Shown here: positions 8,634-16,489 of the stretch, piece after piece
How the letters are laid out: each line of letters opens with the position of its first letter
How positions within the stretch are numbered: position 1 is the stretch's first letter
From: Spongiibacter pelagi
GTDB lineage: Bacteria; Pseudomonadota; Gammaproteobacteria; Pseudomonadales; Spongiibacteraceae
DNA: 64,000 bases
Direction: 5' to 3'
Assembly (NCBI RefSeq): GCF_014705705.1
Contig: NZ_JACXLD010000005.1
Coordinates: 124,001-188,000, forward strand
Position numbers and translations under genes: made by a program
Notes under the pieces: generated by a model
Seen by the model: only the letters and a program-made list of their open reading frames with translations
Database searches by the model: none
What the model was told of the DNA's origin: nothing

Positions 8634-9677
8634 ATGATAAATCCGGCGGCCAAAGAACCGAGTTTTGATGATCCTGTATTCCCTATCGCCTTATTGGATT
8701 TAGGGGAAAAGTTCTTTGAGCGTAGAAACCGGAAGCTAAGTGCGCTCTATCAGCGTTGCTGTATTACACCGGCACAAATTTCTCGCAAAGATGCGCATAT
8801 CACCGGCTGGCAATTTCGAGAGCTATTCCGAGCTTGCAAAGAAATCGCCATGCCTTCACCGCCTTTGTCTGTTCAGTTAGCCGAGTTTGTGCCGATTACG
8901 GTGCCCGGCGGTATGTTTGGTTTGGCGTCGTTTACCGCTAAAAATGTGAAACAAGCATTAGAGGTGATGACGGATTTTGCCTACACCGTTATGCCTGCCT
9001 ATCATTTCGAGGTGCTAAGCACGGGCCAGCAGCAGCATATAATTCTTAGGCCGGCAATGGATTTTGGCGATGTTCAACGAGAGCTGGATGAGTCGGTTTG
9101 TGGTTATGTATTAAACCTGCGCCTGTTTGCTCAGTTGCCTGATCCACCGGTGAGGGTGTCTCTTCGCCATGAGCCACTGGGTAATCTGGCAGATTATGAA
9201 AAGCAGTTTGCGGCAAAATTTTACTTCTCCCAAAATCTGCTTGAATTGGTGTTTGAAAAACACCATCTGATGCAGCCGCTTTATACCCATAATCAAAGTA
9301 CCTTTGATCAAGTTTATAGCAGCTTGCGCAACACCTGTGATAGGGAGCAAGGCAGCTCGACGCCAACCGCGACACGGGTCAGAAAACTGCTGGGTGAACG
9401 CTTGGCTGTGGGAATGCCATTAAATATTCAAGCGCTTGCCGAAACCATGAATATCTCTGAGCGTACCCTTGCGCGGCGGCTGCACCAAGAACAAAGTTCT
9501 TTTGTTGATATTAAGCAGCAGGTCTCCATCGATTACGCCAAGTTTTTGCTGGAAAGTTCTGAGCAGCCGATTTGTAAAATTGCACAGGCCAGTGGTTATA
9601 CCAGTGATTCGAATTTCTCTCGCGCCTTTAAGGCAGTGACTGGCCTCACCCCTAAGCAATTCCGCAGCGGCAGTTAA
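8634..9677 (+). CDS. AraC-family transcriptional regulator (arabinose-binding-domain type)
   Basis: 347 residues. The N-terminal ~200 residues match the effector-binding domain seen in OruR/ArgR-like AraC proteins (segments such as AEFVPITVPGG and RVSLRHEPLGNL). The C-terminal ~100 residues form the double helix-turn-helix, with MNISERTLARRLHQE and the conserved end motif IAQASGYTSDSNFSRAFKAV. It lies divergent from the TonB receptor and upstream of the ferredoxin-CYP153 pair. CYP153 operons of alkane degraders often carry an AraC regulator of this type, so activation of the ferredoxin-P450 genes, and perhaps the receptor, in response to an alkane-like inducer is likely. That link is inference. 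Confidence 0.9.
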   Translation: MINPAAKEPSFDDPVFPIALLDLGEKFFERRNRKLSALYQRCCITPAQISRKDAHITGWQFRELFRACKEIAMPSPPLSVQLAEFVPITVPGGMFGLASFTAKNVKQALEVMTDFAYTVMPAYHFEVLSTGQQQHIILRPAMDFGDVQRELDESVCGYVLNLRLFAQLPDPPVRVSLRHEPLGNLADYEKQFAAKFYFSQNLLELVFEKHHLMQPLYTHNQSTFDQVYSSLRNTCDREQGSSTPTATRVRKLLGERLAVGMPLNIQALAETMNISERTLARRLHQEQSSFVDIKQQVSIDYAKFLLESSEQPICKIAQASGYTSDSNFSRAFKAVTGLTPKQFRSGS

Positions 9678-9823
9678 TTCCCTTCATTTTTTATCCATTA
9701 ATCTTCAAGAATAAGCCAAGGTGGCTTGTCCTGTTTTGATTGGTTTTCGTCTGCAAATGACAAGCTTTGCGCCCTTACGATTCTCCCATGCTGCGCAATT
9801 AAACAATCAATAAGGAGAAGAGC

Positions 9824-10144
9824 GTGATCGAGCTAACTTTTATAGAGCACAGTGGCGCTGAACATACTGTCAGTGCTGATGCCGGTACAAACGTGATGCA
9901 GGCGGCCATTGATAACGGTGTGCCCGGTATTGATGCCGATTGCGGTGGTGCCTGCGCCTGTGGCACCTGCCATGTGATGGTGTCTACTGAGTGGTTAGAC
10001 AAAGTGGGAAGCGCCAGTGATATTGAAATCACCATGCTGGAAATGACGCCTGAAAAAAACGAGCGGTCACGCCTTGCCTGTCAGATTTCATTGAGTCCAG
10101 AGCTCAGTGGTCTGGTGGTTAATCTTCCAGAATTTCAAATGTAA
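9824..10144 (+). CDS. 2Fe-2S ferredoxin (adrenodoxin/putidaredoxin type), P450 electron donor
   Basis: 106 residues starting with GTG at 9824 behind an AAGGAG ribosome site. Cluster ligands are visible as Cys40-x5-Cys46-x2-Cys49 in DCGGACACGTC, with the fourth Cys at 86 in SRLACQ; this is the vertebrate-type [2Fe-2S] pattern. The gene ends 15 bases before the P450 ATG, so the pair is co-translated. The ferredoxin should pass electrons to the CYP153-like enzyme. The usual ferredoxin reductase is not found in this window, so one from elsewhere in the genome must serve. Confidence 0.93.
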   Translation: MIELTFIEHSGAEHTVSADAGTNVMQAAIDNGVPGIDADCGGACACGTCHVMVSTEWLDKVGSASDIEITMLEMTPEKNERSRLACQISLSPELSGLVVNLPEFQM

Positions 10145-10159
10145 AACGAGGTGACAATA

Positions 10160-11437
10160 ATGACTAACAACACCGCTGTAAAAATCGACGCTTTGCCCGA
10201 TCCTTATTCTGTGCCGCTGGATCAGATTAATCTGAGTGATCCGCGTTTGTATGCAGAGAATCAGTGGGGCGCTTATTTTCGTCGGGTTCGAGATGAAGAT
10301 CCGGTGCATTATTTGAAGGACAGTCCATTTGGCCCGTTTTGGTCAATAACGCGCTTTGAAGATATTGTCGCGGTAGATACCAACCATGAAGTGTTTTCCT
10401 CCGAGCCATTCATCATGATCGGTGAGCCGGACGATTCCTTGCCTGTTTCCAATTTCATTTCTATGGATCCGCCTAAGCACGATGAACAGCGCGCGGCGGT
10501 ACAGCCGGTAGTCGCACCAAAAAATCTCGCACAAATGGAAGGTTTAATTCGTGAGCGCATCTCTGAAATTCTCGATTCCCTTCCTATTGGCGAAGAGATC
10601 GAATGGGTGTCTTCCGTCTCTAAAGAACTCACCTCGCAGATGTTGGCCACGATTTTCGACTTCCCCTATGAAGATCGTCACAAACTGATTTACTGGTCTG
10701 ATGTAGCTACGGGTGCACCGGAGTTGTCTGGCGGTACGGTCGATCACGATGAGCGCATTACCGCACTGTTCGATATGGTGAATACCTTTGGGGCTTTGTG
10801 GCAGCAAAAAGCCCAGTTTCGTGCTGCGGGAAATGCGCCGGGTTTTGACTTGATCAGCCTGATGGAGGCCAATGAAAACACCCGCGACATGATTCACCGT
10901 ACGGAAGAATTTATGGGCAACCTCGGCCTTCTTATTGTTGGCGGTAATGACACTACTCGCAACTCTATTTCAGGCAGCGTGTTGGCAATGAATCAGTTCC
11001 CCGACGAGTTTGCCAAGCTCAAAGCCAATCCTGAGCTTATTCCCAATATGGTCTCCGAGATCATTCGCTGGCAAACCCCGCTCGCCCATATGCGCCGGAT
11101 TGCGACTCGGGATTATGAACTGGGTGGCAAGCTGATTAAGAAGGGCGACAAAGTGGTGATGTGGTATGTCTCGGGCAACCGGGATGAACGGATGATCGAA
11201 AATCCAGACCGGGTGATTGTTGATCGGGCGCGCGCCAGACAACACTTGTCGTTCGGCTTGGGTATTCACCGCTGCATGGGGAATCGCCTAGGTGAAATGC
11301 AACTGCGTATTACCTGGGAGGAAATTCTCAAACGCTTTGACGATATTCGCGTTGTTGGTGAGCCTGTGCGCGTACATTCGAACTTTGTTAATGGCTATGA
11401 ATCCATGAAAGTAGTGTTAACACCCAAGGCAAAATAA
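10160..11437 (+). CDS. CYP153-like cytochrome P450 (alkane/fatty-chain terminal hydroxylase)
   Basis: 425 residues. The ATG at 10160 fits GAGG at 10148-10151; a GTG at 10151 overlaps the ribosome site. Features typical of CYP153 include EDIVAVDTNHEVFSSE, SMDPPKHDEQR, I-helix LIVGGNDTTRNSISG, ExxR in SEIIRWQTPLAHMRR, VMWYVSGNRDE, and heme loop FGLGIHRCMGNRL with Cys at about residue 372. The family assignment rests on my memory of CYP153A sequences. CYP153 enzymes hydroxylate medium-chain alkanes, fatty acids or cyclic compounds at the terminal carbon using ferredoxin. The ferredoxin gene immediately upstream and the AraC regulator support this. A different CYP family with a related substrate range remains possible. 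Confidence 0.92.
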   Translation: MTNNTAVKIDALPDPYSVPLDQINLSDPRLYAENQWGAYFRRVRDEDPVHYLKDSPFGPFWSITRFEDIVAVDTNHEVFSSEPFIMIGEPDDSLPVSNFISMDPPKHDEQRAAVQPVVAPKNLAQMEGLIRERISEILDSLPIGEEIEWVSSVSKELTSQMLATIFDFPYEDRHKLIYWSDVATGAPELSGGTVDHDERITALFDMVNTFGALWQQKAQFRAAGNAPGFDLISLMEANENTRDMIHRTEEFMGNLGLLIVGGNDTTRNSISGSVLAMNQFPDEFAKLKANPELIPNMVSEIIRWQTPLAHMRRIATRDYELGGKLIKKGDKVVMWYVSGNRDERMIENPDRVIVDRARARQHLSFGLGIHRCMGNRLGEMQLRITWEEILKRFDDIRVVGEPVRVHSNFVNGYESMKVVLTPKAK

Positions 11438-11467
11438 TCCTCCTTTCGGATTTATCGCAAGCTGTTT

Positions 11468-11506
11468 GCCGCATGCTCGCCCTCGCCTTGAGCATGTGGC
11501 TTTTTT
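11468..11506 (+). terminator. rho-independent terminator after the CYP153-like gene
   Basis: An inverted repeat, GCCGCATGCTC pairing with GAGCATGTGGC, surrounds an 11-base loop and is followed by six T residues. It lies 31 bases after the P450 stop codon. Confidence 0.85.
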
Positions 11507-11573
11507 GCTTCTAGCACTGCGCGCTATCGCGTAACATTGCCAGTCTCGTACAAGAATTTAAGGTTATAAGGCA

Positions 11574-12107
11574 ATGGCATCACTGCAGGAACAACTGCTG
11601 AAAGCGGGCATGGCTGATGAGCGCAAAGCCAAGAAAATCAAACAAGAGCAGCGTAAAACCGCTAAGCAGAATAAGGGTAAAACTGTTGTTGATGAAACCA
11701 AGGTGGCGGCCCAGCAAGCCTTGGCGGATAAGGCTGAGCGCGATCGTGAAATCAACCGCCAGCGCAATGCTGAAGCTGAGAAAAAAGCGATTCAGGCGCA
11801 GATTATTCAATTGATTGAGTTGAATCGCGTCAGCCGGGATCAGGGTGATATTCCCTATAACTTTACCGACGGTAAGAAAATCAAAAAGCTCCATGTCACC
11901 GCCAAGCTACAAACCCAATTGGTTAATGGCGCGCTGGCGATTGTGAAATTACGCGAGCAGTATGAATTGGTGCCTGCGGTTATTGCCCAGAAAATCCAGC
12001 AGCGCGATGAGTCCGCGATATTGCTGCTGAATGTCTTCAGCAGCAATGGGGTAGAAGAAGATGATCCTTATGCGGATTACCAAATCCCCGACGATCTGAT
12101 GTGGTGA
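11574..12107 (+). CDS. yaiL: DUF2058 family protein (YaiL-like)
   Basis: 177 residues, rich in Lys, Gln and Glu in the first 80 residues (predicted long helix or coiled coil beginning MASLQEQLLKAGM), followed by a compact C-terminal part with IPYNFTDGKKIKKLHV and an acidic tail ending in DDLMW. This is the layout of the YaiL/DUF2058 family, widespread in gammaproteobacteria and of unclear molecular role (sometimes called nucleoprotein or polysaccharide-related without good proof). It stands alone between two terminators, so it is probably a single-gene transcript. Confidence in the family is good; no function is claimed. Confidence 0.85.
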   Translation: MASLQEQLLKAGMADERKAKKIKQEQRKTAKQNKGKTVVDETKVAAQQALADKAERDREINRQRNAEAEKKAIQAQIIQLIELNRVSRDQGDIPYNFTDGKKIKKLHVTAKLQTQLVNGALAIVKLREQYELVPAVIAQKIQQRDESAILLLNVFSSNGVEEDDPYADYQIPDDLMW

Positions 12108-12116
12108 TTCTGAATT

Positions 12117-12140
12117 CTGGGGGGCTTTTCTATCCCCCAG
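12117..12140. terminator. hairpin between the yaiL-like gene and the small membrane peptide gene
   Basis: CTGGGGG pairs with CCCCCAG around a 10-base loop and is followed on the plus strand by ATTTTCTT. It probably ends the yaiL-like transcript and may also serve the converging small gene. Confidence 0.65.
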
Positions 12141-12146
12141 ATTTTC

Positions 12147-12275
12147 TTACGATTTATTCAGCCGCTTTTTCAAAAATGAGGCGATCGCTTCCTGATAAAT
12201 AATAAACATAAAGGGAATGCTTAATGCGGTGGCGGCCGATCCAAAAGCAAGCACTAATATCGTGGTGTCTGACAT
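12147..12275 (-). CDS. 42-residue single-span membrane peptide, unknown
   Basis: A short frame from the ATG at 12275 to TAA, with a very good ribosome site (AAGGAGTG, about 6 bases upstream). The peptide begins MSDTTILVLAFGSAAT, continues as one hydrophobic span to about residue 27, and ends with a basic tail (FLKKRLNKS). This is the pattern of small inner-membrane proteins with a cytoplasmic positive tail. It is divergent from copAB, with its start 170 bases from the copA start, so the two may share a regulatory region. No family is recognised. The strong ribosome site and coherent topology make it a probable gene rather than chance. Confidence 0.6.
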   Translation of the reverse strand: MSDTTILVLAFGSAATALSIPFMFIIYQEAIASFLKKRLNKS

Positions 12276-12349
12276 AAACACTCCTTGTGAATTCCTATGA
12301 ACCTACCGGACTTATGTTAAGTCTTACGGATGGCTTTATACAATATGCG

Positions 12350-12381
12350 CTTGACCCTAGAGTTGGGTACAAGGTTTAGTC
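12350..12381 (+). promoter_or_regulatory. MerR/CueR-type metal-responsive promoter of copAB
   Basis: The segment has a -35 TTGACC at 12351-12356, a partial dyad (ACCC ... GGGT) and an AAGGTTTA block. The spacing is stretched (about 18-19 bases) as in promoters activated by MerR-family proteins. It closely resembles, from memory, the CueR-controlled E. coli copA promoter layout (CTTGACC ... AAGGTTTA). It lies about 65 bases upstream of the copA start. No merR/cueR gene is present in the window, so the regulator would act from elsewhere. Confidence 0.6.
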
Positions 12382-12444
12382 TGGCCAAAATCAAAAGATA
12401 ATCTTGATCCGTAGAACCACAAACGAATTGAAGAGAATGTAATT

Positions 12445-14289
12445 GTGTTTGATTCACTATCACGTCGACAGTTTGTAACCGGTGTTAGCACTGGCATGGC
12501 GCTAACAAGCCTGGGATTGCCCTCGGCTAAGGTTAGAGCGGCGGGCCTGTTAGCGGCTCAGCCGGCGGTGCTTAGCGGTAGGCAATTTAATCTGGATATT
12601 GGCTACCAACAGGTGAATTTCACCGGGGCTGAGCGTACCGCGACCACGGTGAATGGCAGCTTGCCCGCGCCGATATTGCGTTGGAAAGAAGGCGAACAGG
12701 TAAGCCTGCGGGTAACGAATCATCTGGCCCACGATACCTCACTGCACTGGCACGGGATGATTCTGCCCTACCAAATGGATGGGGTGCCGGGGCTGAGTTA
12801 TGCCGGGATCAAGCCCGGTGAGACTTTTGAATATCGTTTTGATGTTAAGCAGAGCGGCACCTATTGGTACCACTCCCATTCCGGTTTTCAAGAACAGACC
12901 GGGCTTTATGGGGCGATTGTTATTGATCCTAAAGAGCCTGACCCGGTGGCCTTTGATCGGGAGTATGTAGTGTTGTTGTCGGATTGGTCGGACACTTCCC
13001 CGGAAAGTATTTATGCCAATCTGAAAAAACTGAGTCATTACTACAATTTTCAGGAGCGTACGGTTGGCGATCTTTGGCACGAGATCCGTGAAAAAGGCGT
13101 AACCAAAACGTGGCAGGCGCGCAAGATGTGGAACCAGATGCGCATGAGTCAGGCCGATATTGCCGATGTCACCGGCTATACCTACACCTATTTAATGAAC
13201 GGCAATACCCCTGCATCCGGTTGGATGGGGCTATTTAGTAAAGGTGAAAAAATTCGCCTGCGTTTTATTAATGGTTCAGCCATGAGCATTTTTGATGTGC
13301 GCATTCCCGGCTTGAAAATGACGGTGGTGGCGGCAGATGGCCAGAATATTGAGCCGGTCACGGTAGATGAATTTCGCATCGCCACGGCGGAAACCTACGA
13401 TGTGATTGTGGAGCCGGCGGCGGATCAGGCTTACACCGTATTTGCCCAATCGATTGATCGCACCGGTTATGCCAGGGGCACGCTGGCGCCAGATCCCAGC
13501 TTGCAAGCGTTGATTCCAGCCATGGATCCGCGTCCGGTATTGAGTCATCGGGATATGGGTATGGCGCATGACGGTCACGATATGGGCGTGATGGATCATG
13601 ATATGAGTGCCATGGGTAACGATATGGGGCATGACATGAGCACTATGAAGCATGATATGTCCGGACACTCTATGCATTCTCAGGCAATGAATGCCCATGT
13701 AATGAACAGTAAGCCCGGCCCCGCCGGTTTTGGCAGCCAAGCGCCGGTCGTACACAAGCCCAGCGAGCGGGGACCGCAAACGGATATGCAGGCGATGAGC
13801 CCGCTGAGTGGCTTGGATGATCAGGGTATTGGCCTGCGCGACCACGCGCAGCTTTATGGACGTAAAGTTTTACGCTACGCCGATATTCGCAATCTAACGC
13901 CGACGCTAGATAAGCGCGATCCGGAGCGGGAGATTCAAATGCACCTTACCGGCAATATGTCCCGCTATATGTGGTCTATCGATGGCATTAAATACGCCGA
14001 TGCCGAGCCGGTTCGACTGCACTATGGCGAGCGGGTAAGAATCACCTTGGTCAATGACACCATGATGACTCACCCCATGCACCTGCACGGTATGTGGAGT
14101 GAATTGGAAACCGGCGACCCCGATTACATTCCCCGTAAACATACCGTGATTGTGCAGCCCGGCTCCAAAATCAGTTATCTCGTCACTGCAGATGCCCTTG
14201 GGCGTTGGGCCTACCACTGCCACATGCTGTATCACATGCCGGGTATGCACCGCGAAGTACGGGTTGAGCACGGAGGGAAGAAGGCATGA
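12445..14289 (+). CDS. copA: multicopper oxidase, copper resistance protein CopA
   Basis: 614 residues with a GTG start and a twin-arginine signal (SRRQFVTG), so it is exported folded to the periplasm. The four multicopper-oxidase copper motifs are visible: HWHGMILPYQMDGVPG, YWYHSHSGFQEQTGLYG, HPMHLHGMW, and AYHCHMLYHMPGMH near the C-terminus. Between the second and third cupredoxin domains, around residues 370-420, sits a Met/His-rich stretch with repeated HDM and GHDM units, typical of CopA/PcoA and thought to gather Cu(I). It oxidises Cu(I) and protects the periplasm. It overlaps copB by ATGA and stands behind a MerR-type promoter. Confidence 0.95.
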   Translation: MFDSLSRRQFVTGVSTGMALTSLGLPSAKVRAAGLLAAQPAVLSGRQFNLDIGYQQVNFTGAERTATTVNGSLPAPILRWKEGEQVSLRVTNHLAHDTSLHWHGMILPYQMDGVPGLSYAGIKPGETFEYRFDVKQSGTYWYHSHSGFQEQTGLYGAIVIDPKEPDPVAFDREYVVLLSDWSDTSPESIYANLKKLSHYYNFQERTVGDLWHEIREKGVTKTWQARKMWNQMRMSQADIADVTGYTYTYLMNGNTPASGWMGLFSKGEKIRLRFINGSAMSIFDVRIPGLKMTVVAADGQNIEPVTVDEFRIATAETYDVIVEPAADQAYTVFAQSIDRTGYARGTLAPDPSLQALIPAMDPRPVLSHRDMGMAHDGHDMGVMDHDMSAMGNDMGHDMSTMKHDMSGHSMHSQAMNAHVMNSKPGPAGFGSQAPVVHKPSERGPQTDMQAMSPLSGLDDQGIGLRDHAQLYGRKVLRYADIRNLTPTLDKRDPEREIQMHLTGNMSRYMWSIDGIKYADAEPVRLHYGERVRITLVNDTMMTHPMHLHGMWSELETGDPDYIPRKHTVIVQPGSKISYLVTADALGRWAYHCHMLYHMPGMHREVRVEHGGKKA

Positions 14290-14984
14290 AAACGCTGAGC
14301 AAATTCTTGTCTGCACTGCTTGCCTTCACGGTCCTGCAAGTACAGGCAATGGGTGAGGACGACCCCTTGCTGGTGATGGGAAAGCTCGACCAGTTTGAAA
14401 TCCGTGATACCGAAGGCGATAACCCTCGAGTCTTGGCGGGTGAACTTTGGGCAGGTTATGACCTCAGCAAGCTGTGGTTGAAACTGGATGCCGAGCGCGT
14501 AGGCGGCGAAACTGAAGAGCTGGAAGTGCAGGCGCTTTATAGCCGAGCCATATCCGCATTTTGGAATATTCAGTTAGGCGCTCGTTTTGATGATAAGCCA
14601 GAACCACGCCGTAAATGGGCGGTGATTGGCGTGCAGGGTTTGGCGCCGTATTTCTTTGATATTGATGCGGCCTTGTTTTTTGGCGAGGGTGGGCAAGTGG
14701 GCCTGCGCCTAGAGACGGAATACGAGTGGATGCTAACGCAGCGCTTAGTATTAAGCCCGGACATTGAAATTAATTTATACGGTAAAAATGATCCCGCGAC
14801 CGAAATCGGCAGTGGCTTGGCCGATGTGGAAGTGGGGCTGCGCCTACGCTACGAAATTCGCCGGGAGTTTGCACCGTATATCGGGGTGAATTGGCAGAAA
14901 AAATATGGAAAAACCGCAGACTATGCCGCCGGTGGCGACATTGAAGATGCTCAAGTTGTTATCGGCGTTAGTGCTTGGTTTTAA
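14286..14984 (+). CDS. copB: copper resistance protein CopB (outer-membrane)
   Basis: 232 residues with a signal peptide (cleavage near VQAMG), then a beta-strand-rich CopB domain containing LWAGYDLSKLWLKLDAE, ALYSRAISAFWNIQLG and the end motif VNWQKKYGKTADYA. CopB/PcoB proteins are outer-membrane partners of CopA. This copy lacks the Met/His-rich N-terminal extension found in many CopB proteins, so metal binding may be left to CopA. It is translationally coupled to copA by a 4-base overlap, and no copC or copD follows. Confidence 0.92.
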   Translation: MKTLSKFLSALLAFTVLQVQAMGEDDPLLVMGKLDQFEIRDTEGDNPRVLAGELWAGYDLSKLWLKLDAERVGGETEELEVQALYSRAISAFWNIQLGARFDDKPEPRRKWAVIGVQGLAPYFFDIDAALFFGEGGQVGLRLETEYEWMLTQRLVLSPDIEINLYGKNDPATEIGSGLADVEVGLRLRYEIRREFAPYIGVNWQKKYGKTADYAAGGDIEDAQVVIGVSAWF

Positions 14985-15010
14985 TAAAACTCTGATTAAT
15001 TACTGCGTTT

Positions 15011-16489
15011 CTAATTTTTAGCTTCTAGGGCAGCAAGAATACCTTGCTGCCGAAAGGCGTTGAGCCAGTCTGTAATTTCTGCAACAACACGGGCATTGTT
15101 ATGCAGCTCTATCGGGAAAATTTCTTGAAGGCTGAGCATACTCGTGACGATAGCTGATGAATCCCCGGCGGCTTTTTCATATACTTCGCTAAAACGGGCG
15201 CTCATTGGGTCATTAATGGGATAAGCGTTCCCGGTCTCATCCTTGCCCATTAAATAACGTAGCCATGCTGCAATCGCGGCGCTTGTCCGCCAGCTTTGCT
15301 TATTATTGTTTAATTGCCAGCGCAAAATGGGTAGAAGGCGGTTGGGGATTTTTTGTGAACCATCCATCGCAATTTGTTGACAGCGATGCCGCAGTGCACT
15401 GTTGGCAAAGCGTTGCAGTAATTGCTGTTCATAGGCGGCAAGATCGAAACTTGCGGGCAGGGATAGCGTTGGGGCAGCTTCTTCGTGCATCAATTCCGCA
15501 ATGAATTGGCGCAGTGTTGCATTAGCAATAAACTCATCAACCGTTTGGTAAGCCATCACTGCACCCATATAGGCAATCGCCGAATGGCTGGCATTCAGCA
15601 GCCGTAGCTTCATTGCTTCAAATGGAGCGACATCACTTACATATTCCGCGCCGACCTTGTCCCAGGCAGGCACTGCCCCAGCAAAGTTTTGTTCGATCAC
15701 CCATTGGCTAAATGGCTCGGTAAATACCGCCGCGCGATCCTCGTAAGCACAATCTCGCTTTAGTTGATGAATATCGGTCTCACTGCTTGCGGGAACAATG
15801 CGATCCACCATGCTGCAAGGAAAACGACAATTTTCATCAACCCAATCAGCCAAGGCGGGGTCAAGCTGCTGGCAAAACTTGAGTAGAGCCGCGCGAAGTT
15901 TTTTGCCATTGGCGGCGATATTGTCGCAAGAGAGAATCGTTAATCCGCTGCGGTTTTGCATTTTGCGCTGAGCCAGCGCGGCGGCTAGAAAGCCCAGTGC
16001 GGTTAGTGGTGAATTGGGCTGTTGTAAGTCGTTTTGAATTTCTGGGTGAGAAAGGTCTAGCTCGCCGCTGGCTGAGGAAAGGCAGTAGCCCTTCTCGGTA
16101 ATGGTCAGGGTTACGACATGGGTGGTGGCTGAGGCTATGGTTTGAATCACGCGCTCGGGTGATTCTGGTGCAACAATCACCTCGCTTATGGCGCCGATAA
16201 TTTCACGCTGGGTGCTGTTGCCATCCCGAACTTCCAAGGTGTAGAGATTATCCTGTGTCTGCAACTGTTCTCTAGCGTTAGAGCTGCGCAGGCTGACCCC
16301 GATAATGCGCCAGTCTCCGCCAAACTGTTCAAGTACCTTGTGGGTATACCATGCCTGATGCGCGCGGTGAAAAGCGCCTAGACCAAGGTGAACAATGCCG
16401 GCTTGCGGGCGTTGCTTGAAATATTCGGGAAGCGGGGTTTTAAGGGAAGCCGCGGTTTGTGCAGATAAACGCATCTTGGTATTGCTCAC
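15011..16489 (-). CDS. uxuB: D-mannonate oxidoreductase (fructuronate reductase)
   Basis: 492 residues of the mannitol dehydrogenase family, with the Rossmann segment GIVHLGLGAFHRAHQ near residue 30 and the catalytic-region segment around LLNASHSAIAYMG. The start is a GTG that overlaps the uxaC stop (GTGA); an ATG five codons further in is an alternative. Mannitol, altronate and mannonate dehydrogenases share this fold. The neighbours uxaC, manD and kdgK make the mannonate/fructuronate reaction by far the most likely. It would reduce fructuronate to mannonate with NADH in the cytoplasm. It is the second gene of the minus-strand arm of the glucuronate locus. Confidence 0.88.
   Translation of the reverse strand: MSNTKMRLSAQTAASLKTPLPEYFKQRPQAGIVHLGLGAFHRAHQAWYTHKVLEQFGGDWRIIGVSLRSSNAREQLQTQDNLYTLEVRDGNSTQREIIGAISEVIVAPESPERVIQTIASATTHVVTLTITEKGYCLSSASGELDLSHPEIQNDLQQPNSPLTALGFLAAALAQRKMQNRSGLTILSCDNIAANGKKLRAALLKFCQQLDPALADWVDENCRFPCSMVDRIVPASSETDIHQLKRDCAYEDRAAVFTEPFSQWVIEQNFAGAVPAWDKVGAEYVSDVAPFEAMKLRLLNASHSAIAYMGAVMAYQTVDEFIANATLRQFIAELMHEEAAPTLSLPASFDLAAYEQQLLQRFANSALRHRCQQIAMDGSQKIPNRLLPILRWQLNNNKQSWRTSAAIAAWLRYLMGKDETGNAYPINDPMSARFSEVYEKAAGDSSAIVTSMLSLQEIFPIELHNNARVVAEITDWLNAFRQQGILAALEAKN

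Noticed and set aside
13276-13845. 189-codon minus-strand frame opposite the Met/His-rich part of copA
   Set aside because: Its His-rich composition is the complement of ATG/CAT codons in the copA Met-rich loop, not a real His protein.
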